From Gamsiella multidivaricata (Eukaryota; Mortierellomycota; Mortierellomycetes; Mortierellales; Mortierellaceae): a DNA stretch of 64,000 bases. The translations under genes were made by a program, and so were the position numbers. This document shows, piece after piece, positions 24,435 through 35,636 of this stretch (the stretch's first letter is position 1; every line of letters starts with the position of its first letter). The stretch lies in contig NW_026251724.1 in the NCBI RefSeq assembly GCF_025024155.1, forward strand, positions 62,001 to 126,000. Direction: 5' to 3'. The notes beneath the pieces were generated by a model that made no database searches, had not been told where the DNA came from, and worked only from the letters and a program-made list of their open reading frames with translations.

Positions 24435-24705
24435 GGTTTAAGTGGCCTGAAGCGCTGAACTGGCAATTTGTCAAGATGCAAGAAGCGCCCACTGGAACGG
24501 CGCATATCAATATATCTTGTAAGTCATCCCTTGTCTTTTATTCTATCCACCTTGAGATCTACGTACAAAGCGCATGCTTGTGCAGCAGTTCATTCTTTGC
24601 CTTGTAGGTCCAAAGATGCATGTAAGGAACAACAATATTCTGTCATCAGAGATCCATCGAGATACAATAAGTACGAATAGGCAACGAGTGTGTTATTTTT
24701 GACTA

Positions 24706-26388
24706 TCAAGCTACACTTCGGTCGCCATTGGATCTGTCCGGTTCGTTATAGGCTGGTGTGGCAAGTTTGGCAGGGCTGCTGAGGTAGCCTCCGTAAGAGG
24801 GTGTCCCATTCTCTTGATATTCGCTTCCTGGTTTCGACCCAGGCATCATCTAGAGTTACCAGAGATCACAAGTAATTTGTAAGAATGCAGATAGTGTGTG
24901 TTATAGTGCCCTGACTTGTCCAGTATGCAGTACAATTGTGGTTCCATACTTTGTCCAAAGATCGTCTGTTCGGGAACTGTGTGTACTGGTCCAGAATCTC
25001 ATTCGCAGCATCTATATGGGTCCCAATAGGAAGAAATAAGAATGCGGTTGCTCCTCAAAGTACAAGTGTTCTAGGAATGATACGATCATACCTTGGATGT
25101 CCTGAACATCTGGTTCAAACAGTTCCCGCCAGATGTCTCCGAGGGCTTCATTCAGGTTCTCATCCAGATATTTGGCCGCAATATGTAGTGCTGCAAGGGC
25201 AATGATCTTGGGAGGATATAGCAGACACAATGTTGTCCTCAAACTATTGCAAAACATAGAGTAATCATGCTGCGTTAGCGAAACACATGAATCTAGTTGC
25301 ATAGAGTAATGCTTTCATACCATATCTCACGTTTTCAATTTGCCCACCTGTCATTTATGAAAGCCCAGGCCACTTGCTTCAGCTTCCTTGAGCCTAATAT
25401 CGACATAAAGCAGATTTGAGGAAAGTAATTTATCAGCACAGAAGCTGCTTCCAAGTTTCAGCTATTATGTCCTTAGAGCGTTCAGTCCAGAACGTACGGT
25501 GAATATCCTTCGTATAATGATTGGTTAATAGAGTTAGCATGAAATGGTATGGATGTTCCACACTGAGCTCGAAGCAGAGGGCCTCCAGCAGCACCTCCTC
25601 TGTATAAATGATTGTATCCTTCCAGACGCGGAATTCCTATATTGTTGAAGTAGTGTTAGGCGGGGTGGACCAAATGAAGAGACAAAGATCATTGTTTCGT
25701 ATGTGCACCTTGCCTTTGATGAATCGTCAATCTGTATCTCCCTTTTTGCAGCCTTTTGTGCGCATGCAATGATCACGTCTTTGAACTTGCGCGTCGATTC
25801 TTCCGTTTTGCTGGCGAGATAGATGCAGGTTGCACCAATGTCCTGCTGAAAATAAAGCGGCGATAGAAGAGAAAAGAAAAGCAAGGAGAGATCCCCGGTT
25901 GGCGATACCTATTAGTCGTCATGGTCTAATCTTGGCGACCGTCCATGAATGCCTCTTTCAAAGCGGAAAGGGGAAGGTAGCACTTGCATAGAACTTGTAG
26001 TCTTTGAGAGAGTGTCGCATATAGAAACGGTGGAAAAAGAGCGCCGCGGTTGCCATCGTGATTTGTGGTCTAGAGTTGTTTTTCGCGTGTGTATGACCAG
26101 TTTGAAATGCGTTTAGCGTGTGCATGTGCGTTGGATCAGTCCACAGGTCGTTTGCAAACAATGCCATGAAGTGGTTGTCGTCAAGAGCACTGATGCAGCG
26201 TGCCAACGTAGCAAATCAGCCAGCACTCACAGCTTCAGATGCATTCCCACTTGGAAAATGAATGTGATGCCCTTGCTACGACTCTCCTTCTCAAGTTGAT
26301 AAGTCGTTCCAGCCATCAACGACGGCGTCCTGTACAGATCCTCCTTCTTAAACAGCCATTGGTTCTCGGGTGCGCTGCTGCTGGTCAT
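24706..26388 (-). CDS. cyclin K/T-like cyclin (transcriptional CDK partner)
   Basis: Eight exons in phase: 26388-26231, 26069-25988, 25845-25714, 25636-25498, 25393-25348, 25243-25092, 25011-24950 and 24849-24706; about 304 residues. The order of motifs follows cyclin K: WLFKKEDLYRTPS near the N-terminus, TAALFFHRFYMRHSL, IGATCIYLASKTEE, VWKDTIIYTEEVLLEALCF, LSVEHPYHFM, LKQVAWAFINDS, then the second cyclin fold LYPPKIIALAALHIAAKYL. Partners would be CDK12/13/9-type kinases that phosphorylate the RNA polymerase II C-terminal domain; whether it is the CTK2, PCH1 or BUR2 equivalent cannot be settled by eye. Introns 2 and 3 have GC donors (TAT|GCAAGT and AAG|GCAAGG), because no GT donor gives the right phase. 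Intron 2 also ends CAGCAG, so one Gln is optional. Confidence 0.85.
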
Positions 26389-26726
26389 CCTGCATATATG
26401 TGTTGTAATCGTTGTTGTTGGGATAGTGGTCGTGCTGGATGCAAAGTTCTTTGTTCCGTTGCCGTATGCAGAGGTGGAGCCCTAGATATGCCCGCAATGG
26501 GACAGTGTTCGAGGCGAGAGAGAGAAGGCTGTGTGGGTGTTTGTCGCTGGTTGCCAGGCAGCAAAAAAACGAAGGCTTCTTCGCTCTCAGCTCGGATTGC
26601 TTGACGGGACACTCCCAAAGTAAATATAATAAGATTTGGGTACTGAAATATATTATTGGACAAGTTTAATAGTCCTCGCTTAAAAAAAAAAAACTTGGTC
26701 ATCACCCAGGTTGCGGACCAAATTCT
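26389..26726. other. intergenic, nothing recognised
   Basis: Spacer between the cyclin start and the rhodanese gene's stop, both on the minus strand. It contains an A-run near 26681-26692 and no coding signal. Confidence 0.5.
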
Positions 26727-28270
26727 TTATTCTACACCAAGAGCTGTTCTCCGTTCTCTTTCACATCTGCATATTCCGCGCTTGACACGCGTTCCACCTC
26801 GAGCGCTGACTTGTCCTGAAAGCACGTATTCACGCACCTTTTCCCCCATGTCCTGACATTCTTGACAGCAGTACATCCCGCTCTCACCTTCGGCCCCAGC
26901 GGGCGAGCAGGGTATGCATGCGATTATAAGACGATGGCATCCAAATCCATCGCATTTAACATATCGTGCGCAGGATATATCGCATCCCTGGCAATACGAG
27001 ATCAACCGCTCTCCTTCGTTAGATGAGGTTCCAGCTGTCGATGCATCGTCCAGGCCCAATGACTGCCTAGCGTCGAAGACGTAATTTTTCCCGAGCCAGA
27101 GCGAGTCATTCGTAGAGCCCTCCTGCTTGATCCATTCCAGATAATTGTGAATGCCTCCCTCCAACATCAATACTTTGGCAGGCGGCGCATCACCAGAAGA
27201 CTCCAACGATTGACGTAAATAGCTAGTGGCCTTCTCACTGACATAGAAATTCATAAAAGAAGGAATAAATTAGCCTAGATGCTTGTCGTGCAAATACGAA
27301 TATGCGGCCTCGATGATCGATTAGACGCATACAGCGCTTACCAACGGATCCCTCCTGTGCAGTACGACAGGATTGTTTTACCGGTGAATTGATTCTTATT
27401 GCGGTCGACATAGTCTCGAAATGATGAAAACTTTCGAATTGGGGGCGTTATGGCTCCAGGAAACTGCCCAATGGAAGACTCATAATAGTTACGTACATCC
27501 AGAACGACCACATTTTCCTTGCCCTCCAGCTCCTTCAGCTTCTGGTGAAATACACTGGGTGAGAGTTTGCCTCGCTTGTATTCTGGATCATTGTAAACGC
27601 TGACTTCCGGCGCTCCAAGAGGACAGATTTCCTCGACAACTTTGATGGAAATCGTCCCGCCAAAAACGTGCCGACAGCCTGGTGTTGGCTTAAAGAAGTC
27701 GTACCTTCTTTTCTCAAGAATAGCTCTTTCTTCCTTTGTTTCGGGATTGGCTGAGCGAGAGAGACCGAGTGGTTTGAATTCTGTGAGATCTGTGAGATGG
27801 TCAATGTAGGCGGTAATAGATGATGAGCATCCTGAAAGGGTGGCATTGATGCCTTCGCCTGCAATCTTGACTTTCCCACAGAGGTCGAGATCGACAGACC
27901 ACGTCTTGTGCAGCCTGGCAAGGGCAAGTGGGTCGTTGATGGGTTGATATGCGTAGAATAGAATGACGTTTCCCAGCGATGGATCACAGCTGCAATTAAG
28001 GCTGATAGGATCGCTTCCATACTTTTTCGCACGCCTTGATATGAAAGTTGAGTCGCTGTTGTCCTTGTGCGAATCTGCCTTGAGCTGTATAGTCGATAAT
28101 TCTTCCTGTGTCCGGCGCTCGAGTAAGTCCTTGTGATAAGAGGCGATATGTCTATATATGTCAGACGGGAGAGTAAAGATCAAGTCGCAACACGCCCACG
28201 AGCTGTCTCCGGACCGCCTCTCAAAAAGCATGGTATCCTGGACTCGATTCCTGATTTTCCTGGCACTCAT
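26727..28270 (-). CDS. TSTD2: TSTD2/TrhO-like rhodanese-domain protein (tRNA uridine hydroxylase family)
   Basis: Two exons (28270-27342, 27237-26727); 479 residues. Order: a short Cys/His N-terminal segment (SWACCDLIFTLPSDIYRHIASYH, a degenerate C2H2-like finger); a ferredoxin-like YceA domain with GKVKIAGEGINATLSG; a rhodanese domain with VVVLDVRNYYESSIGQFPGA and the active loop SYCTGGIRC; and a C-terminal Cys-rich module (YCQGCDISCARYVKCDGFGC followed later by CCQEC). Bacterial TrhO uses this fold to make 5-hydroxyuridine at the tRNA wobble base. The same reaction here is inferred from family. The intron splits the TG|T codon of the second Cys in the active loop. The upstream in-frame codon at 28291 is TTG, so the ATG at 28270 was chosen. 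Confidence 0.88.
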
Positions 28271-28822
28271 GATGTTGATGATGGTTGGCAAGTTGAACAG
28301 AGCGTTTACTTCCTGCTAGGCACGAAATGCTGTATTGTAAGCAAGCCAAGCCACTGCTAACCCACAAAAGGTCCTTGGGTTTGCTTCTCCTGAAGTACGC
28401 CTCGGCACTGAACCCTTGTCTTACTTCAGACACCGCGTACGAATCTCTATTCCTTCCAAAAAGTATATTTGAACCTCATTCTGCCATCACTTCATTCCGC
28501 CCCGATTGTTTCCACCGATTATTAGTTCAGCAAAGTGCCAGTTCTGTATTTGTCCCACCCGTAGACGGGCACGTCGTGTGCGATATCTCACAGACTCTTA
28601 CCGCTGTATGTTGCCAATTGACTTTGCCCAATCTAATAAGATAAATGAAATAAAAGGCGTTTTTTATATGACAATGTCGTCCTTCGCTTATCTCTAAGGG
28701 CAGTACGGTAACACATCATTGACCTGGTCTCTCAACTATTGTCAAAGATAGATCGGCCAAGGCACAAGTGTCTCTCAGAAACATTAATCTCATCAAGAAT
28801 CAAAGAGTCTATTTGCTCTACC
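28271..28822. promoter_or_regulatory. divergent promoter region TSTD2 / YTA7
   Basis: 552 bp between the two divergent start codons. No TATA box or repeated operator stands out. It must hold both 5' leaders. Confidence 0.5.
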
Positions 28823-31800
28823 ATGGACCATGATCCACTGGTAAGTATGATATCTGTTAGAGGATACCGCCCCATCAATGCGACGCGAAGGTTCGAGACG
28901 CTCAATCTTTCTGTTTTTGATATGGATTTTAGATCGACGTTTCCACCCCATCAACCAACAACGACTCTTTCATTCTCAAGCGGGGCATATCCAGTGACGA
29001 CGATTCGCGCTTTGACAATGACCATGATATGGCTGGAGCGCTACCGACACAATTGAATCACGGCTACTCGGACAACGACATGAACGAGACCAAGCGACGC
29101 AGGATCCAGGGCGAAGACGACCCTTTGACCCTATCCGCTACGAACAATAGCTCCATCGATAGCAGTGATCAAGGTCACAGCGGTGCAGTATCATCAACAG
29201 TACAAACAACTACCGTAACCACAAGGACCAAGGCCCCCCATCCTCAGCAAAGCCTGCCAGGACTCGATTCCGAATCACAGTCGTTTGAGCTACGTCGACA
29301 GATTAAAAGGGTCAATTATGTGGAGGATGAGGAGGAGGAGGAGGAGGAGGAGGAGGAGGAGGAAGAGGATGTTGCGCCATCGAAACGAGGGAGAGATCAT
29401 GCTCGATCAAACTATGTCCAGTCGCATCCGTCTTCTCGGCATCATCCTATCAGCGACGAAGAAGATGAATCTGATAAGAGCAACGACGTCAAGTCGGAGC
29501 AAAAGCCAGACTTATTTGGACCGAGGACGCTGCGAGATCGCCGCTCCATCACTGCACCCAAACCTTTTCCGGTGAGTAATCCACCTGCACCTCGACAGCA
29601 ATCGCGTTCTAAGGGGCAAGTCGGCAATTCGCGACAGAACGGCGGACGGCACGACGACCCCCACAAAACTTACCAATCCGGCTCTCGTTCGCTACCTCTT
29701 AAACGGTCATTTCCCACTGCGCGGCCTATTACTGAGAATATGAGGATCACTCGAGGCATGAGTGGCTCGCTAGCGCCGGATTCTCCAAATAGCCGCGACG
29801 TGACGCCGGACCGAACAGGTCGTCAGAATGGTAGGGCCACGTCACGTTTCCATTGCAATAGCTACTCGGACGAAGAACAGGATCTCAACGACCAGGAGAG
29901 ACAGCATGATGACGGCGAGGATGAGTTGGAGGGAGGACCAGCTGACGATGAGCAGGCGTCGAGCTTGAATCTCCAGGACGACAACGGCCTCACTCGTATG
30001 ACTCGTTTGAGGGCTCGAATCCAGGCACAACCAGCAGGGAGCTCTAGACATACCTCACAAAGGATATCGTCAAGGTCAAAGCCAGCCGACACCCAGTCTC
30101 AACAGGAAGCAGACCGTAAATACGATTTAAGGGAACGACCCAAAAACAGACCGACCTATATCGCCGACCGACCTATGCCATCTCCGAGCAGGTCAAGGTC
30201 ATCCAGGATCAGCTCATTTGGTGGACACAACCCTTTTTCACGACCTCGACAGAACCGCTCCGGTCTACTAGAGGCGCTTGCACGAGCTGGAGCATCATCG
30301 AGTGATGAACATGAGGTACCGAACTTCAAGAGACGGGCGGGGGCCTCAGAATCCCGTGGCTCATCTTCACGTATTCTGCCAATGAATATGCACGAACTCG
30401 CCGAATCCAGGAGAGATGTTATTGCTGCACGATCGGGACAGTTGGCAGACACAGATCCGTTAGCTGTAGGTAACAGCATTGACTTTGGCAAGGTTGGTGG
30501 ACTGGATCATCATATCAAATCGCTGAAGGAGATGGTCATCTTGCCATTGCTCTATCCAGAGGTGTATTCGCATTTCCAAATGATGCCTCCCCGAGGTGTG
30601 CTTTTTCACGGGCCTCCAGGCACGGGGAAGACGCTGCTGGCCCGTGCTTTAGCTTCAAGCTGCTCGACAGAGACGCAAAAGGTCGCGTTCTTTATGAGGA
30701 AGGGCGCAGACTGTTTGAGCAAATGGGTTGGAGAAGCTGAAAGACAGCTCCGCCTGTTGTTTGAGGAAGCCAAGGCCTGGCAGCCCAGCATCATTTTTTT
30801 TGACGAGATCGATGGCCTCTGCCCGGTGCGGTCCAGTAAGCAGGAGCAGATCCATGCATCCATCGTATCAACTATGCTTGCCCTTATGGATGGTCTTGAT
30901 GGACGAGGTAATGAGAGCAGCGTATGTACTTCGATGGAGCGCTCTGTCGTCTGCCGAAAATGGCGTGTTAATCATTGCATACGCTGAACCCTTTAGGCCA
31001 AGTCATTGTCATCGGTGCCACCAATCGTATAGACGCCATTGATCCCGCCCTGCGTCGCCCAGGGCGTTTTGATAGAGAGTTCTACTTTCCTCTACCCAAC
31101 GAAGCTGCTCGCAGAGCCATAATCGACATCAATACTTGCGGATGGGTCCCTGCTCTGGACGAAGGGTTCAAGGATCAGTTGGCAAGGATGACAACGCGAT
31201 ATTGCGGAGCAGATATCAAGGCATTGTGTACGGAGGCTGCGTTGAGGGCAATTCGGCGACGCTACCCGCAGATCTACGAGAGCAACGAGAAATTGCAGAT
31301 CGATGCTTCAACGATTATTGTGGAGGAGATCGATATGCTCAAATCAGCTAAAGCCTTGACCCCCGCCTCATATCGTGTCAGCGGTGCCTCGGCTTCACCC
31401 TTACCAGAAAACATAAAGCCACTGCTCCAGCATCAGCTCGACACGATTTGTAAAACTGTCGATATGTTGTTTTCAGGAACAAGCGGGCTCTCCTCCAAGG
31501 GGAATTACAACGAGGACGAAGATTCTTCATTTCAAGCAATGGGATATCGAAGCTTTGAGAAGCTGAGGACGTTCAGGCCACGGATGATTATCATGGGCCA
31601 GCGCGGGATGGGACAACGATACATCGGGCCAGCTCTTCTCCATTACCTCGAAGGATGTACAGTCCAGCTATTTGACTTAGCGGCCCTACTATCAGAGTCG
31701 AGCAGGACGCCCGAGGCGGCATGCGTTCAATACTTTGTTGAGGTGAAGCGACATGCACCGAGCGTTATATACATTCCACATATTGACACGTGGTGGTCTG

Positions 31801-33587
31801 TCGTATCGGATGCTGTGAAGGCAACCTTCTCTAACCTCCTAGAGGACCTCAGCCCCGAAGACGGGATCCTGTTCTTGGCCACAAGCGAGACGCCGTTGTC
31901 CAATTTACCTATAACCGTCAAGCGCTGGTTCCTATCGAGCGCCAAAGGCCGCGTAGAGTTATCAAGTCCTATCACCACACGTCGCGAGATGTTCTTTGAG
32001 GCGCTCATTCATGACTTATCGCGCCCACCCACGGACTTCAAAATACATCCAGCAACGCTAGCGCAACCAGAGACACTGAAGAAGGCACCGCCACCTCAGC
32101 CACGCGTGCCGACTGCCGAAGAGAAAAAGTTGTTGATGGAGCATGACCAGTATGTGCTCCGCGAGTTACGCATCTCTCTTCGCACAATCGTAGACGAATT
32201 ATACAAGGAGCGCAAATTCAAGCCGTTTTTTAGACCGGTCGAGCCCGAGGAGTCCGTGGATTATTACCAGATCGTGAAGAAACCTATGGATTTGGCCACT
32301 ATCAGCGAGAAGATTAACTACAGGATGTATCTGGAGGCCAAGGATTTTTTGGCGGACATTGACCTCATTGTTGAGAATACTACGCTATATTATGACACAC
32401 AGGACCCAAGTAGGGTGATCTACAGAGTGAGTGGATTTGGACATGCTTATTTGTGGCATTCTTGCATCAACCGGAAACTAATCAGGGATTTGCTGATCTC
32501 CAATCTTAGGCGCGTGCTTTTCAGGATGTCGCCTATGCGATGGTCGGTCGACTGGATCCGGAGTTGATTATCGAGACCGAGAAGACTGCCGCCCGTGTCC
32601 GACAAGAGATCAGAGCACAGCAAAGATCACAAGGCGAGAGGATAAGCCGACGTCAAATGGGTCTGGAAGCACCAGCTGTTCTTGATGATCCAGAGATGCT
32701 TCTCCGTAATCGGGCTACTCTGAATAGATTGGGGCTGGACTCTGCTCGCGAGGACAGCGCAGATGTCTCTGTCAAGATGGAGGATAGTCAGAATCAGGAG
32801 ACAATTGGTCATCAACCAGCTGAACAACGCGAGGAGGATGATGGCAATGATAGCGGAACTTCTTTGTCATTGTACTCGTCACAAGCGGCTTCAAGTGTCA
32901 CCAGTATGGAAGCAACGGGCGATATACTCGATGAAGGCTCTTCCTCCCTCCTGGACGGGAACGCGAGCATGGAGGTCGACTCGCCCAAAGCTAGCAATGG
33001 GATCATCGCAGCGCCCGCAGGGAGCCCAGGGCTAGGAGTCGAGATTGCGATACAGACAAAGGATGATGCGGCCATTGTCAAAACGCCGAGGGAAAACACG
33101 CCTGTCCCTCCAGTTGACATTGCAAATGAGAACCAGGCGGTGCAAGATATGATGACCGATGTCGGCTTGGTCATGGATACAACCGACCAGCAAGCCGAAC
33201 TGAAGAATCCGGCGCCAACGGCTGAAGCGGAAGAGGAGTCTAAGGATATGATACTAGATCAGAACGAAGTTGCTCATCTTCGTGAGAATCTTATTAAGGA
33301 TACCGAAGGATGCAGCGTCGAGGAGCTTGATCAGTTACGTGCCTCTCTTTATGCAGATATCTGGGAGCATCGGCATGACTGGGATAAGAGTGCCCTGCTC
33401 TTGGTAGGTGTATTGCCGCTTAATGATCTTTTAATATTGCTTTTTAAATTTGGTCCGCATCGATACTGACCATGAGATTGCTCTTTAGGATATGAAAAAT
33501 ACTCTAGATGCGGTAATAAGCCTCCACCGAGAATACCGCGACTCCGAGCGAAGGACTATCGAGACCTTCATGGAAAGCTTTCAGTGA
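28823..33587 (+). CDS. YTA7: YTA7/ATAD2-type AAA+ ATPase with bromodomain
   Basis: Five exons in phase (28823-28840, 28933-30907, 30997-32426, 32510-33403, 33489-33587); 1,471 residues. A long acidic and basic disordered N-terminus, including a run of Asp/Glu encoded by GAG repeats at about 29322-29370, precedes AAA1 from about residue 530. AAA1 has Walker A GPPGTGKT near residue 566, Walker B SIIFFDEIDGL, and GATNRIDAIDPALRRPGRFD. A second AAA unit has a degenerate Walker A (GQRGMGQRYIG, no Lys-Thr), as in this family. A bromodomain lies at about residues 1060-1140 (FKPFFRPV...DYYQIVKKPMDLATI). These nuclear hexamers remodel or evict histone H3-H4 and shape nucleosome density. The first exon encodes only six residues. 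Confidence 0.94.
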
Positions 33588-33750
33588 GATAGATGCCATA
33601 CACTACATTCTCCCATTGGCCACCGAAATCTTATAAAAATAATATGAAGGAGCGTTCCATAATGTGGTTTTGCTTGCCCGATATTCCAGAATCTCTATTC
33701 GGATAACTATTTGTTAACGACGTGCCTTATTTATTTCATTGTTCATGCAG

Positions 33751-35463
33751 TTAGCCTAAAACAGCATCTAAAATCTCTTTGTCGTAGTTGGAGTGCATTG
33801 GTGCGTCCTCTAGATTGTCGTCCACGATCTGTTCCTCTTCTTCGTCGTCAATGTCCGGCAGCGGGAAGTTGAGGATAGCCGCTACTCCTGTGAGTTGGTT
33901 CAAATCTACATATCAAGAAGCAAGAAGCAATGCTTGTTAGATTCTACTGGGCTCAACAAATCCATCTCATCAAGATAACTCCATTTGCCTCGCTTACTCT
34001 CTCCAGAGACGTGCAGGCTGGAAAAAACATAAACTTTAGCGCCCGAGGCTCGTGCTTCCTCCACCAGCGCAATATACTGTCGCCGCTTGATAATGTCCGC
34101 TGCCCTGAAGAGTTCGTCTGTGACCAAAAGTGTTCCAATGGCTCCACGCTCAGCTGCCTTAGAGACATCCTTAAATCCATAGAATGCCCTGTCTGGGTCC
34201 ATGTTCATCATTTCGTAAAACTGGTCCAAAGCCTGAACTTCTTGGGCCGCCTTGGTATCTGCTAGCTTAGTCCTGATGGTAGGATCGTTCATGACTTCCT
34301 GCAGCGCCTGCTTGTGCCCCGTTGAAGTGTGAACCATGATGAATTTGCTGCGGTTCTGCATGATGGTCTTGTTATCCGTTCGCTATAAGTACAGTCCAAG
34401 AAAAATCAGAGTTATCAGTTTGGATAGACAGACATATTGTCGGAAGATAAACAGCAACTACAGGTCAATCAAAACACAATACATTACCACTGCTTCTGCG
34501 AAAATGAACTCGTACAACTGCTCCCTCACAAATCCCGGACTCCCCAAGATAACACATTTGACAATGTCGAAGTCGATATGCCTTAGAATTGCCTGGTAAA
34601 TTTGTTCGAAAAAGCGTTTCAATCCCTAGCACCAAATAAAAATGTACAAGAAAATTGTAAGCATCGAAAGTCTTTCTCATAGATTTTTACTACGTAGATC
34701 AAGGACCACATCCGCAACTACCTTCTCATAATTCGTAACTGATCCTTTACGCTTTCTTGGTACCGGGCAATCGATGTGTTGGCGGATAATAGTCATGCTT
34801 GAGGTCATCAGACACACGTTAGCAAGGCCTTCCTGACAGACTACTGCAGCAACGTCTGCCTTTTTTGTAATGTCGCATGCCTCCTGAACCCTTTCCAATG
34901 CAATGATGTCCCATTCTGGTTTGATAAGCGTAAAGCTGCGGTTCATTTCCAGATCGATAGTATGGAAGGTTCCGAGCTAGGAGACGCCAGTAACATAATA
35001 TATATTAAATTCAAGGGCATATTCAGCACATCGCTTCTATCCGTTCTCTTGGCATACCTTGACATGAGGGTTCTCGACAATAACACGGCCGTTTATCCGC
35101 AGCATTCCCACTTGTGTATCAAAGTCAACATTGTCAATGGAGATGGTGAGGGTGAGTCGTATCCTCTGACTATCGACAGATCCAGTTGAACTCTCAGACT
35201 GGATGCGACTACAAATCCACGGACAAGAAAAAGCAATTGTGACATATTGCTTAGCTGGAGATCGATAATATAGGGTGCGGGTGCAGAAACGAATACGAGT
35301 TATGTGAACATGGCGACTCGTGTACATACCGAATAGTGACAGCTCGGAGCTGATCGTGCTTCTGAATGAGATTATAAACATGCCACATGTCCTCGAACTC
35401 CTCAGGAATGAGCGTTACATATCCTGACTTGTCTTTTTCGATGTACTGCTTGACCAGCTTCAT
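33751..35463 (-). CDS. DOM34: DOM34/pelota ribosome-rescue factor
   Basis: Six exons; clear junctions at 35463-35330, 35208-35058 and from 34976 onward, then GLKRFFEQ, RTDNKTIM and NLNQLTGV exons. Motifs follow pelota throughout: MKLVKQYIEKDKSGYVTLIP, EDMWHVYNLI, SESSTGSVDSQR, DVAAVVCQEGLA, PRKRKG, ILGSPGFVREQ, QNRSKFIMVHTSTGHKQAL, DTKAAQEVQALDQFY, DRAFYGF, TDELFR, VYVFSSLHVSGE, LTGVAAILNFPLPDID and an acidic tail. With Hbs1, this eRF1-like protein binds the A site of stalled ribosomes and starts no-go decay without hydrolysing peptidyl-tRNA. It lacks the GGQ of eRF1, as expected. It is transcribed divergently from RNPS1. Confidence 0.95.
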
Positions 35464-35636
35464 GACGATTGTTCAAAAGTAAGTGAAGGAGAAAGGGTTC
35501 AAGGTGCCCTTTCATAAGCGTGCGATAATGGAAGAGAAAAAAGCAGTCCGCTTCTGACGTCGTTTTCTGAGACAAAACGCAAGGCGACTACCGCGGCCCA
35601 CATCTTGTTAATCTCGATTCAACCAACAGTTCCAAA
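35464..35636. promoter_or_regulatory. 173-bp divergent promoter DOM34 / RNPS1
   Basis: Only 173 bp separate the two start codons, so both genes must share promoter elements. Near the middle (about 35555-35575) there is a TGACGTCGT motif, close to the CRE/ATF palindrome TGACGTCA. No TATA box is seen. Confidence 0.55.
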
